From assembly GCA_035938875.1 (NCBI GenBank), contig DASZGL010000003.1, positions 1-64,000 on the forward strand: a stretch of 64,000 nucleotides of DNA. The letters are read 5' to 3'. The position numbers and the translations under genes were made by a program. This stretch comes from DASZGL01 sp035938875 (lineage in GTDB: Bacteria; Chloroflexota; Dormibacteria; Aeolococcales; Aeolococcaceae). Under the pieces are notes generated by a model. That model was not told the DNA's origin. It ran no database searches and saw only the letters and a program-made list of their open reading frames with translations. Below, one piece after another: positions 53,731-63,100 of this stretch; the stretch's first letter is position 1; each line of letters begins with the position of its first letter.

Positions 53731-54423
53731 ATGGTAGGTCGACGTTTAGCTGTTGCCTGCACGGCTGGGCTGGGCATGGTCTGCATCACATACGCTGTGG
53801 GATCGGGGCTCGGACGCGTTACCGCCGCGGGTCCAAGCGGCGGCGAGTGCCAGCTCCAGGGCCAGGCGAACATCAGTCCGGGCCTCAACAGCTCCTCGCA
53901 GGCCTTCAGCTACAACTTCGCGGGCAACCTGACGAGCTGCCAGTCGAACGTGGCGGGGGCTCCAACGGCGGGCACTGTTGGCGCCGGCAACGTCGTCGCC
54001 GAGAACGTCACCGTGACCACCTCTGGCGGTCCGGTGGCGGCCACCTTCAACTACCAGCAGCCGACGGCCACCGGGACGGGGAGCTGCGCAAACAGCACCA
54101 CGGCGGGCGAGGCATTCGTCGTCTGGGGCGACAACACGCAGACCGCGATCAACTACACGACGACCGGAGCTGCGGCCGCGGTGACCCTCCAGGGCACGGC
54201 CGACGCCAGCTTCGTGCTCCATCCCGTCCCTGGGCAGAGCATCACCGTGGGCGGTGTCGTCTATCCCGCACCTGACTACACCTTCACAACCACGCGCTTC
54301 GCGGGCCAGAGCTCGCTGGCGGCGCTGGCGTTCCAGCCGCCTGATCCCACCGCGTGCAACACCCCGGCGGGTGTGACCAAGGCCGGCATCAGCGGAGTTG
54401 TTGGTATCGGCAGCCCGCAGTAG
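53731..54423 (+). CDS. Secreted protein of unknown function
   Basis: Protein of 230 aa. An N-terminal signal (basic VGRR, then a hydrophobic core to about residue 34, AAG cleavage region) is followed by a Ser/Thr/Gly/Asn-rich chain with alternating hydrophobic residues, as in beta-sandwich extracellular proteins. Four Cys residues in the mature part could form two disulfides. I do not recognise a family. The ATG at 53731 is 6 bases after GAGGGA; ATGs 6 and 18 bases upstream are in frame. It has its own structured leader and terminator, so it is a monocistronic unit that may be strongly expressed. Confidence 0.65.
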   Translation: MVGRRLAVACTAGLGMVCITYAVGSGLGRVTAAGPSGGECQLQGQANISPGLNSSSQAFSYNFAGNLTSCQSNVAGAPTAGTVGAGNVVAENVTVTTSGGPVAATFNYQQPTATGTGSCANSTTAGEAFVVWGDNTQTAINYTTTGAAAAVTLQGTADASFVLHPVPGQSITVGGVVYPAPDYTFTTTRFAGQSSLAALAFQPPDPTACNTPAGVTKAGISGVVGIGSPQ

Positions 54424-54447
54424 TCGGACATCTCGATCGTCACCAGG

Positions 54448-54480
54448 GGTGGGGCCATTCGGTCCCACCCCTTCGTTTTT
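54448..54480 (+). terminator. Rho-independent terminator of the secreted protein gene
   Basis: AGGGGTGGG pairs with CCCACCCCT (9 bp) around a roughly 10-base loop, followed by TCGTTTTT. It lies between the secreted protein stop and the convergent dehydrogenase stop. Confidence 0.75.
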
Positions 54481-54515
54481 GCGTGCGCGGGAGCACTGGC
54501 CGCCGTCCTTTGGGG

Positions 54516-55736
54516 TCAGAACTCGAAGGCGACCTTGATGGCGGCGTTCTTCTCCTGGTCGCGACACACCGTGAACGCCTCGCGATACGCGGCAAGCGGG
54601 AAACGATGGGTGATGATCGGCGTGGCGTCGAAGCCCTCGGCGATGAAGTCCCAGTAGTGCTCCATCGCGTGCTTGCGGGTGCCGCGATCGGGATCGACCT
54701 CGACGCTGAAGGCGTTGGAGCCGACCACCGACACCTCCTTGAAGTACAGCGGTGTCCACTCGAAGCGGCGTGGCGGTTCGACGCCGATGATCACGATCTT
54801 TCCCCGGCCACGCACCAGGCGGAGGCTGGTCTCGACGGTCTCGGGGAAGGCGACGGTGTCGTAGACGACGCTGACGCCGTCGACGGACCAGGGCAGGCCC
54901 CGCCATGGCTTGAGCAGCTCGCCGCCCTGGTCGGTCACGGTGCGGTTGATGACCTCGGCGGGATCGGCGGAATCGAGGACGAGGTCGGCACCCAGCCGTT
55001 CTGCCATGACCCGCTGGTGGGCAAAGCGGGCGACGGCGATGACGCGCACCTGCGGGTACCGGTGCTTGAGGATGGCGATGGTGAGAAGGCCTAGGCTGCC
55101 GCAGCCGTACACCAGCGCCGAGTCCTGGGGAGGACACATCCAGACGCCATGGAGGCACACGCTGAAGGGATCGGCGAGCACCGCCTCCTCCCACGTCACC
55201 GTCTCGGGGATGGTGATCGCCTGTGAGTGATGCGCCGCGATGCGTGGGGCGAATCCACCGTTGGCGCTGGCGCAGTTGCCCAGGTGGATGCTGGGTTCCA
55301 GGTCGCCCTTGCGAAAGCTGCGACACAGCTGATACTGCCCCTCGGCGCACGCAGAGCATGGTGGCTCGATGCCTCGCGGCGCGCAGCTGAGCCAAGCGTT
55401 GACGGCAACTCTGTCACCAACACTCCGGCCGGATCGCGGGCCGGCGTCGATGACCTCGCCGACAATTTCGTGGCCGAGGACATGAGGAAAGGAGATGACC
55501 GCCGTGATGGGGTTGTCGAGCTTGCCGTCGAGGAACACCTCCTTGTAGTCGCTGCCGCAGATCCCGCACAGACGGGTGCGAACAACGACCCAATCGTCGC
55601 GGACCAACCGCGGTTCGGGGACCTCCTCGAGACGCAGCGGGGATGTCGGCCCGGTGAAGAGCGCGCCTCGCATCGAACCGAGGATCTTCGTCGCCGCCAG
55701 CCGCGGCAGCTGGGAACGGAAGTTCAACGCCAGCAC
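54516..55736 (-). CDS. Zinc-dependent alcohol dehydrogenase (MDR family)
   Basis: Medium-chain dehydrogenase/reductase, 406 aa. The catalytic zinc site is CGICGSDYKE with GHEIVGEV. The structural zinc loop has Cys residues in SCAPRGIEPPCSACAEGQYQLC, with a longer insert than usual. The cofactor fold starts at ALVYGCGSLGLLTIAI, where the usual GxGxxG is GCGSLG. The first 20 residues precede the normal MRGALFTG start. The GTG at 55736 has a GAGGTGAAGG ribosome-binding site. The substrate is an alcohol or polyol, not defined. Confidence 0.87.
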   Translation of the reverse strand: MLALNFRSQLPRLAATKILGSMRGALFTGPTSPLRLEEVPEPRLVRDDWVVVRTRLCGICGSDYKEVFLDGKLDNPITAVISFPHVLGHEIVGEVIDAGPRSGRSVGDRVAVNAWLSCAPRGIEPPCSACAEGQYQLCRSFRKGDLEPSIHLGNCASANGGFAPRIAAHHSQAITIPETVTWEEAVLADPFSVCLHGVWMCPPQDSALVYGCGSLGLLTIAILKHRYPQVRVIAVARFAHQRVMAERLGADLVLDSADPAEVINRTVTDQGGELLKPWRGLPWSVDGVSVVYDTVAFPETVETSLRLVRGRGKIVIIGVEPPRRFEWTPLYFKEVSVVGSNAFSVEVDPDRGTRKHAMEHYWDFIAEGFDATPIITHRFPLAAYREAFTVCRDQEKNAAIKVAFEF

Positions 55737-55779
55737 GCCTTCACCTCAGTGAGCCGGAATCGACGCGGCTGCTGGGCGA

Positions 55780-55785
55780 AGTCTA
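55780..55785 (-). promoter_or_regulatory. -10 element of the alcohol dehydrogenase gene
   Basis: TAGACT on the minus strand, about 43 bases before the GTG at 55736; the leader carries a good ribosome-binding site. Confidence 0.4.
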
Positions 55786-55807
55786 GTTTGCCGAAGCCTG
55801 GGCGCTT

Positions 55808-56677
55808 CTACGAGCGGATCAGTCCACCACTGGCGTGCACACCGGCGATCACAACGGCGACGATGCCCGCGCCGACCACAGCGGTGAGCACCATGCGCTC
55901 GGTGGGGCACAGCCCGCGGCCACCGACGGCGACGCGGGTCGGCAGGAGCAGACCGAGCAGGCCGCCGAAGATCAGACCACCGATGTGGGCGACGTTGTTG
56001 ACGTTGGTGATCAGCAGTCCGGAGAGAGCGGTGGCCAGGACCACCGGTGTGGCCTGAATGACCACGCGCCGTCGCAGCTGTGCCGGCATCCCCGTGCGCC
56101 GCCCGACGCCGACGGCGAGGACGAGGCCGCCGACCCCGCAGATCCCTCCTGAGGCGCCGACGGCGAACTCGGGGATGCTGGTGACGCCGAGCCCCGCCGA
56201 CGCGACCCAGAAGAGGCTCGCCGCCGCGGCAGTGATCAACATGCTGGCAGCGAACACCAGGGGGCCGTGGAGCTTCTCGACCAACGAGCCGACGGTGGCG
56301 AGAGTCGCCACGTTCCACAGCAGCTGCCAGGGATGGCCACTGTCGTGAAGGAAGGTCGAGGCCACGTAGCGCCACCAGTCGCCGGGTCCAGCCGAGGATC
56401 CCACCCGGGCGTTGGGCAGGGCGCCGAAGGCGATCAGCTCACTAGGGCCGCTGCGGTGCATGGGACCGAGGGCGACGACCTCGACGACCCATACCAGGAT
56501 GAGCCACAGCACCAGGGCGGTCGTCGCCGGAGTGGAGGCGAGGCCACCCATGCCATGACTGAGGACACGCCGGCCCGCGCGAAGAAGCGTGCCGGTCAGG
56601 CCATCGCGGAGGAGCGCATCCCTCTCGCCGGCCCAGGCGGAGATCACCGAAGCCTGAGAAACCACCACCGTGTCCAA
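55808..56677 (-). CDS. Rhomboid-family intramembrane serine protease
   Basis: Membrane protein of 289 aa with about seven hydrophobic segments. The catalytic Ser is in GASGGICGV (GxSG) and the His in NNVAHIGGL in a later helix, and the conserved FLHDSGHPWQLLWN region precedes them. These are the rhomboid dyad and the HxxxxHxxxN-like block, so the enzyme looks active. The TTG at 56677 is the longest start, and a GTG three codons later is possible. Its substrate is unknown. Confidence 0.82.
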   Translation of the reverse strand: MDTVVVSQASVISAWAGERDALLRDGLTGTLLRAGRRVLSHGMGGLASTPATTALVLWLILVWVVEVVALGPMHRSGPSELIAFGALPNARVGSSAGPGDWWRYVASTFLHDSGHPWQLLWNVATLATVGSLVEKLHGPLVFAASMLITAAAASLFWVASAGLGVTSIPEFAVGASGGICGVGGLVLAVGVGRRTGMPAQLRRRVVIQATPVVLATALSGLLITNVNNVAHIGGLIFGGLLGLLLPTRVAVGGRGLCPTERMVLTAVVGAGIVAVVIAGVHASGGLIRS

Positions 56678-56840
56678 CCTGGCGTCAATCTCCGAGCAGT
56701 GAACCCCGGTGAGCTCAGCCGCGCCACGCTGACCGCGCCTTCACCCCGCCCTCGATCAGGGCACGGCCATCGTCTCCGGCGTGTCCTGCGACGGTCCATC
56801 GCCCGATGTAAAGAGCCGCAAAGAGATCACACCCCCCGGC
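56678..56840. other. 163-base gap between the rhomboid and beta-propeller genes
   Basis: I see no gene, hairpin with T-tract or clear promoter in this stretch. Confidence 0.5.
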
Positions 56841-58319
56841 TCAGTCAGAGGCCACGCAGACGACGTGGGTCCCGGTTCCGACGAGGATGAACCCGGATGC
56901 CGCCGACGGTGTCGTGAAGGTGCGCGTGGCCCCGACCCGCACAGTGGCGAGCTCGTGCCCCGTCGCGGGGTCGAGGGCGTGCAGCAGTTCGCCACCCAGC
57001 AGGTCCACTGCCCAGACGGCACCGTAAGCGAGGATCGGCGGCCGGAGCACCGGCCCGGTCCAGGCGACGGTGCTGGTTCCGGTGACGGCGACGTCGACTG
57101 CTCGCAAGCCGTCATCGCATGGCGCGAACACGCGGCGGCCGGATGCGGCCATGCCGCCGTACACGCCGCCGCCGACACCGCAGATGCGGCTCGCGCCCAG
57201 CTCGCCACCGATCCCGCCGAGGTGGTCGCCGGTCGAGACGTGGAGCCCGGCGTCCTTCGCACCCACCGCGACGAGGCCTCCCTCGAGAAGCACAGGGCCG
57301 GTCGATCCGAGGTCACGGTCGTGAGCGTTGTCGGAGGCCCAGTCGAGGGGTGCGGTGAACCCGCTCTCGTGGAGCTGCAGATCCAGCCGGATGAGCGCGT
57401 TGCCGTGGTCATAGTCGGTGCGCGACAACCCGTTGCCGGTGGCGACATAGAGCGAACCGTCGACGCCCACGGCGATGCCCGACGGCGCCCAGATCGACGC
57501 CTTGTTCCCACTCGGCACCTGGTAGATGAGAAGCGGGCCGGCGCCGTCGAGGGCCACGCCGACGACCCATCCGTGGTACACCGCGCAGTCGCCGTAGAGC
57601 CCCCCGAAGGCAACGTAGACGTGGCCGTTGGCCACGACCAGGGCGGCGCGCTGCTGCTGATTCACGGGGATCATGCCAGGAGGGTCCACAACTCGCTGCC
57701 ACAGGATGGCGCCGGTGCGGTCGTCCACTGCGGACAGAAGGTGCGATGCGTCCGTCGTCTCGGCGACCGCGTACACGACGTGGGTCGACGGATCGATCGC
57801 GGGAGTGCCGGTGATGCCGAGGGGGTCGATGCTGCCGCAGGGCATGATCGCGGTCGCCGGATCGGCGAGGTGCCGGTTCCAGAGCTGGTGCCCGGTGCCG
57901 AGGTCCAGGGCGTAGAGCGTGCCGTGCTCGGTGGCGACGATTACCCGCCCGCTGTCGACGAGTGGCTGCGCGTAGATGTCGCCGTCCAGCTCCGCTCCCG
58001 TCCACGCGATGTGGACGGCTGAGGGCGACAGGGCCGGCTGCGCGGGGCCGATCGCCGTGCGTGCCCCGGTGCGTGCGTACATCAGCCAATCGCCAGGGCC
58101 TCCCGTTGCGGGAGGCGCGCCGCCCGCGGGAGGGATTGCCGCGGAGAGGGGCGATGTCTTCGCCGCTGTGCTCTGGGTCCCAGACGAGGAAGCGGTCGAC
58201 GTCGGCGTTCCTTGTGAACAGGTGCACAAACCGAGTGCGGCGACAAGGATGAGGGCCGGTAGTGGCCGGCCGATTGGCCGGCACTGGATGGCGGCGCCCC
58301 GCTCGTCCATCCCGTTCAT
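56841..58319 (-). CDS. Exported beta-propeller (PQQ-like repeat) protein
   Basis: Protein of 492 aa. A hydrophobic N-terminal signal (PLPALILVAALGLC) ends in a Cys-rich LGLCTC, suggesting a lipoprotein with an imperfect lipobox. A Thr/Ser/Pro-rich linker to about residue 80 follows. Then come repeated beta blades with PQQ-type phrases such as GTLYALDLGTGHQLW, GRVIVATEHG and ATGHELATV. Such proteins act as scaffolds or dehydrogenase-like propellers; no PQQ cofactor residues can be confirmed. The ATG at 58319 has AATAGT 7 bases upstream. It is divergent from the secreted GH25-like gene. Confidence 0.78.
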   Translation of the reverse strand: MNGMDERGAAIQCRPIGRPLPALILVAALGLCTCSQGTPTSTASSSGTQSTAAKTSPLSAAIPPAGGAPPATGGPGDWLMYARTGARTAIGPAQPALSPSAVHIAWTGAELDGDIYAQPLVDSGRVIVATEHGTLYALDLGTGHQLWNRHLADPATAIMPCGSIDPLGITGTPAIDPSTHVVYAVAETTDASHLLSAVDDRTGAILWQRVVDPPGMIPVNQQQRAALVVANGHVYVAFGGLYGDCAVYHGWVVGVALDGAGPLLIYQVPSGNKASIWAPSGIAVGVDGSLYVATGNGLSRTDYDHGNALIRLDLQLHESGFTAPLDWASDNAHDRDLGSTGPVLLEGGLVAVGAKDAGLHVSTGDHLGGIGGELGASRICGVGGGVYGGMAASGRRVFAPCDDGLRAVDVAVTGTSTVAWTGPVLRPPILAYGAVWAVDLLGGELLHALDPATGHELATVRVGATRTFTTPSAASGFILVGTGTHVVCVASD

Positions 58320-58326
58320 GTCGGCG

Positions 58327-58332
58327 ACTATT
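58327..58332 (-). promoter_or_regulatory. Possible -10 element of the beta-propeller gene (leaderless)
   Basis: AATAGT on the minus strand followed by 7 bases and the ATG at 58319; it lacks the first T of the consensus. Confidence 0.35.
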
Positions 58333-58453
58333 GCGCTGCCGTTGGCAGGAGGACATCACCCCCACGGGTGAAATTTCGCTGATCGCGCACAAACGGGTCC
58401 CGTGTGGCATCGTTCGCGACCGGGGACCACCAGCGCCGCGTCCAAGGAAGCTC

Positions 58454-59302
58454 ATGCCCACTCTTTCGCGTCTGCGCGCCGCCGTCGGTGTCGTGGCCTC
58501 TGTTGCAGTGTTCGTCAGCGTCAATTCGCTGTCGGCTCAAGCGCGCGCCAGCGATCGGGGAACTACGGCACCACCCGCTACGGGATATGACATCTCCTAT
58601 CCCCAATGCTCAGGTGGCTATCCGCAACACGCTGGGTTCGGAGTGGTCGGTGTGAATGATGGGATTGCCTGGTCGGTCAATCCCTGTCTGGCGTCGGAGT
58701 ACGCGTGGGCTGCCGGGCTGCGCGGCGCGCCGCAGTTCTACATGAACACGGCCAACCCCGCGCCGCACAGCAGCCACTACTGGCCGGCGTCGGGCTCTTC
58801 CGACCCCGCTCTGTGCCGAGACGCGTCGAGCGTTGCTGACCCCGGTTGCTCATATGACTACGGCTGGCACACGGCCGCCGACGCCCTGACCACGGCATCG
58901 AATGCCACGTCGCGGATCGCAGCGACGACCCACGTATGGTGGCTCGACGTCGAGACCGGCAACACCTGGAACGGCACTCACTACGCCAACGCGGCAGATG
59001 TGCAGGGAAGCATCGACTACCTCCGAGCGCAGGGCATCCAGGCCGTCGGCGTCTATTCGACGTCCTACCAGTGGGGACAGATCACCGGCGGGTACACAAC
59101 GAACAACTCGGCGGCCTACGCAAGCGCGTGGTCGAGCGAGTTCACCTCGCCCAACGGTATCGCGGGATCACCTGACTGGGTGGCCGGAGCCGGCAGCGTC
59201 AGTCAGGCCGCGCGCTATTGCAGCCGCTCATTCACGGGCGTCCGGGTTCGCCTCTCGCAGTACCCCTCCCAGGGATTCGACGCCGACTACCCCTGCCCCT
59301 GA
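58454..59302 (+). CDS. Secreted GH25/DUF1906-like protein
   Basis: Protein of 282 aa. A signal peptide (RLRAAVGVVASVAVFVSVNSLSAQA) is followed by a TIM-barrel-like domain with GYDISYPQC, FGVVGVNDG, WWLDVETGNTW and GVYSTSYQWGQI. The DxE-type acidic residues in LDVETG resemble the catalytic pair of GH25 lysozymes and the related DUF1906 group, so a peptidoglycan-directed hydrolase is possible. Six or more Cys suggest disulfides. The ATG at 58454 has AAGGAAG just upstream. The 3' end overlaps the convergent nitrilase-family gene by 75 bases. Confidence 0.72.
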   Translation: MPTLSRLRAAVGVVASVAVFVSVNSLSAQARASDRGTTAPPATGYDISYPQCSGGYPQHAGFGVVGVNDGIAWSVNPCLASEYAWAAGLRGAPQFYMNTANPAPHSSHYWPASGSSDPALCRDASSVADPGCSYDYGWHTAADALTTASNATSRIAATTHVWWLDVETGNTWNGTHYANAADVQGSIDYLRAQGIQAVGVYSTSYQWGQITGGYTTNNSAAYASAWSSEFTSPNGIAGSPDWVAGAGSVSQAARYCSRSFTGVRVRLSQYPSQGFDADYPCP

Positions 59303-60106
59303 GTCTCGGGTCCGCACGTTGCGCTCCGGTGCCCAGCGCAGTGCGAGCAGGCGGTCCGCTCGGGTGAGATCGATGTCGGCTGCGACGACGCCCCTCGAGC
59401 CGTAGTCGAGGCTTGCCACGAGCGCGCCGTCGGGGGCGACGATGCAGGTCGCTGAGCCCTGGTCATGTCCGGCCACGTTGGACGCGGCGACGTAGACGGT
59501 GTTTTCCAGCGCCCGGCAGAGCAGTGCTTTCTCGTGGTACGGGTTCGACGCATCGCACCAGCGCGCCGGCAGCGAGCCGTCGTCGGTGGTCACGAAATGC
59601 GGGACAAAGATGATCTGCGCGCCTCCGAGGACGAGCGAGCGGGAGATCTCCGGGTAGCGGAATGCCTCGTGACAAATGGCGATGCCGAAGCGCACGCCCG
59701 CGGCGTTGAACACTCAGCAGCCGGTTCCCGCGACGTAGTGCGGCTCCTCGGACGGGTCGATCTGCGTCTTTACCTGCTCGCCGAGCCTTGTTCCGTCCGC
59801 GCCGAAAACGGCTGAGAGGATTTCGCGCCCAGCAGGCGTCGGGCGTTCACTTCCGACAATGGTCGCGACCTGCGCTCTTCGGGCCGCTTTCGCGACTTCG
59901 CGCATGGCGTCATCGAGCGCGTCGTTGGTCACGTCCGGGACGGGCCTGGCCTGGCAGCGGTGTCCGGGAATGCCGGTCTCGGGCAGGCAGACGATCTCGG
60001 CTCCGAGCCGCCCGGCTTCCTCCACCGCCGCAACAGCTGCGGGTACAGCCTCTTCGAGCGTGGCCGTCAGCGGCGTCGAGGCAACCGCGATGCGGATCGT
60101 CGCCAC
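59228..60106 (-). pseudogene. Nitrilase-superfamily amidohydrolase interrupted by an in-frame TGA
   Basis: Carbon-nitrogen hydrolase family, 293 codons in one frame from a GTG at 60106, which has TAGAGT 7 bases upstream. The catalytic triad is split: Glu in CLPETGIPGH and Lys in QVKTQID lie before the stop, Cys in IAICHEAFRYPE after it. The TGA is at 59716-59714 and is followed at once by GTG, an in-frame possible restart. All other positions align with the family, so this is a single nonsense change, readthrough, or a split into two chains of about 130 and 161 aa by reinitiation. The Cys of the site is separate from the TGA, so selenocysteine at the active site is unlikely. The tail beyond the core overlaps the convergent gene. 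Confidence 0.65.
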
Positions 60107-60113
60107 GGGCCCG

Positions 60114-60119
60114 ACTCTA
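60114..60119 (-). promoter_or_regulatory. -10 element of the nitrilase-family gene (leaderless)
   Basis: TAGAGT on the minus strand followed by 7 bases and the GTG at 60106, showing that the promoter of this interrupted gene is intact. Confidence 0.5.
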
Positions 60120-60162
60120 ACCTCCATGGAGCCGCGCACTCGAGACACTCGACAGTCGCGCG

Positions 60163-63100
60163 TCAGACCTCCATAGCGGCAACGGGTGTCAGTTCAACCT
60201 GCGCCAGCCGCTCCAGCCAGGGACGAGCCTTGAGCCGCTCGAAGATCTCGCGCGCCTCCGCAAGCGCCGGCGCTGCCTCCTCGTACCGGCCTTGCTCGGC
60301 GAGCCACTCGCCCAGCTCCAGCAGCGTGACCCCGGCCTCGAACGGCATCCCGATGCTGCGGAACACCACGAGCGCAACCTGCAATCCGGCTTCGACGGCA
60401 TCATGACCGCCGCGCAAGGCTTCGATGCGAGCCGTCAGCTGCGCGACATGCGCCCGCAGCATCGGCGTCACCAAGCCGGGTAGAGCCCGCCGTGGAATGC
60501 CAAGGAACTCGTCCGCCTTGTCCAGATCACCCATGTCGATGGCTGCTTCGATGCTCTGCACAAGGGAATGCTTGATGGCTTGGGAGGGAAGGCCGAGAAC
60601 GGGCAAGGACGTGACCAGGTCTGCACCGAGCAACACCGCCTCGTCAGCTCTCCCCGACGCGCGCAGGTATTCAGCCGCTGCTGACGCGATGATCATGCGC
60701 ACTTCGATGTTGTCCTCGCCTGCTCGGCCCGTGAAGGCGTTGACGAGCTCGCCGGCCGCGTCCATGTCACCACGACGGACATGGATGCGAATGAGGTCAA
60801 CCAATCCGACGGCGGCGAACGGGATCGACTCCAGCTCCTCGGCAGCGCGCGCCTCGTCTGCCAGCGCCAGTGCTTCGTCCCACCGACCCGTTTGCACCAT
60901 CGAGAAGATGAAGCCGGTGAGCGCGACGAGCTCGTTGGCGCGGTCGCCCTTGCGGCGTGCCAGCTCGAGGGTGGGGGGCATCAACTCGAGGGTCTCGCGG
61001 AAGCGGTCCTGTGACTCCAGCGCCACGGAGAGGTTGTTCCAGGCGCGGAGGGCGGCCGCGGGGTAATCCTTGTCGAGGGCCACCTCCAGCGCACGCCGCA
61101 ACAAAGTGACGGCTTCGTCGAACCGTGCCTGGCGCTGCAGCCCGACTGCCCGGCTGCTCAGGGCATGGGAGTACACCTCCCACAGCTGGTGTTGCTCGGC
61201 GAGTCGCAGCGCCTCCTCAAGGATGGGGGTCGCTTCGCTGTCGCGGCCGGCGATGGCGAGGAACCGGCCGAGCTGGCCGGCAACGATGGCGAAATCGGGG
61301 TCGCGATCGTCCCCGGCCATGGTGGCGTAGGCGCCACGAGTGCCCTCGATCGCCTCCTCGATGTGGTTCTTCATCCTGGCGGTATCGGCGAGGTGAGCTT
61401 GGGCCCGGGCCGCCGGATGCCGCATGGCAGCCGCCTCGAAGAGTCGCTTCGCCTCCGCGAAGTGCGCAGCCGCATCGTCGATGCGCCCGAGCAACTGAGC
61501 CATCTCGCCCGAGCGCTCATTGAGACGAGCTCGCTCCTCCAGCGAGTCGGCGAGCTCCGCTGCGCGCACGAAGTACGCATCAGCCTCGGTGGCGGCGGCC
61601 AGGGACGCCGCCCGCTCACCGGCGCGCACCAACATGCGGCGTGCCTTGTCGCGGATGGGGCCTGCATCGTCCGCATCCGGTGCCAGACGGTACGCCTCGG
61701 CGAAATGGGAGGCCACGACCTCGACGATCTCCTCCTCGTCCGACCCCCAAGCACGCTCTAGATAGGCGGCCACTTCCAGGTGCTTCGCCTTGCGATCCTT
61801 CTTGGAGAGGGTCTCGTACGCGACCGTCCGGACGAGGTCCTGCAGGAAGCCGTACTGGCCCCTCTCCGGCGACCGCGGATCGGCCTGCACGAAGAGCACC
61901 TCCTTGGACAGGAGTGCCGCAAGCAGAGGCTCTAGGTCGCGCTCGGAGAATCCTGACACCGCCGCGAGCGCCGCCCGGCTGCACGTCTTGCCGAGCACTG
62001 AGGCATCCTGAACGAGCCGGCGCTCGGCGGCAGTAAGACCGTCGAGGCGCGCCGCGATGAGCGCATGCAGGGTCTCGGGCACTTCGAGATCCTCGATGCG
62101 CCCAGTGGGCTGGTACACCGAGCCCTCCTGCGCCAGCAACCCGCGATCGAGGAGCATCCGCACCGTCTCCACTGCGTACAGGGGCACTCCCTCGGCGCGA
62201 TCGAGGATCTTCGTCGTGAGTTCGGTGGGCAATCCCGGGACCAAGCCGGTGAGCAACTCCTCCATGGCCTGCCTGGAGAGTGGCTCGAGGTAGATCGACG
62301 TGGCGTTCCGCCTCGGTCGCGCTCCCACCGCATCGCCGCCGGGGCGCGCCAGCGTCAGGACGAAAATGGGGAATGAGCGCGACCACTCGAGCAGGTGGTC
62401 GATGAACTCGAGCAGCGACGGGTCCGCCCACTGAAGATCCTCGAACACCATCACCACGGGGTCGACGGCCGCCAACCGTTCGAAGAAGAGCCGCCATCCG
62501 GCGAACAGGTCGCCTTTGTCTGGCGCGGTGCGTTCTTCGAGCCCGAGCAGATGGGCGAGCCGCGGCTCGACGAAGCGGCGGTCAGCCGGATCGGGGACAT
62601 AGCGCTCGACCGCATCGTGGAGCTTGGTGACCGCGGAGGTGCGCTCTTCGCCCTCGGTGATTTCGGCCCGGCCGCGCACCATCTCGGCAAGAGCCCAGTA
62701 GGTGACGCCTTCGCCGTAGGACAGGCAGCGACCGCGGTGCCACCGGAACAACCGCCGCAGGCCGTCCATGTACTTGAAGAACTCCCACCCCAGTCGCGAC
62801 TTCCCGATGCCGGCGATGCCGGTGACCTGGACGACGTGAGCCTTGCCCTCATCGACGCAGGCATGGAAGAGGTCCTTGACCAGCTTGAGCTCGCGGTCAC
62901 GGCCGACGAAGGGGGCTTCCAACCCCTCGGACTTCATCAATCCTCCGACGCCGGCGACCACGCGGTGAGCGCGCCAGAGCCGCATCGGCTCCGCCTTCCC
63001 CTTGAGCGTCTGCATGCCGACGTCCGTGTAGGTGACGGCCGCATCCGTCGCCCGTTTGGTCACGTCGCCGACGACCACGGCTCCAGGCTCGGCGGTCGCC

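Noticed and set aside
59714..59716. TGA as a selenocysteine codon in the nitrilase-family gene
   Set aside because: The catalytic Cys lies further downstream, the position is not an active-site residue, and no selenocysteine genes are visible.
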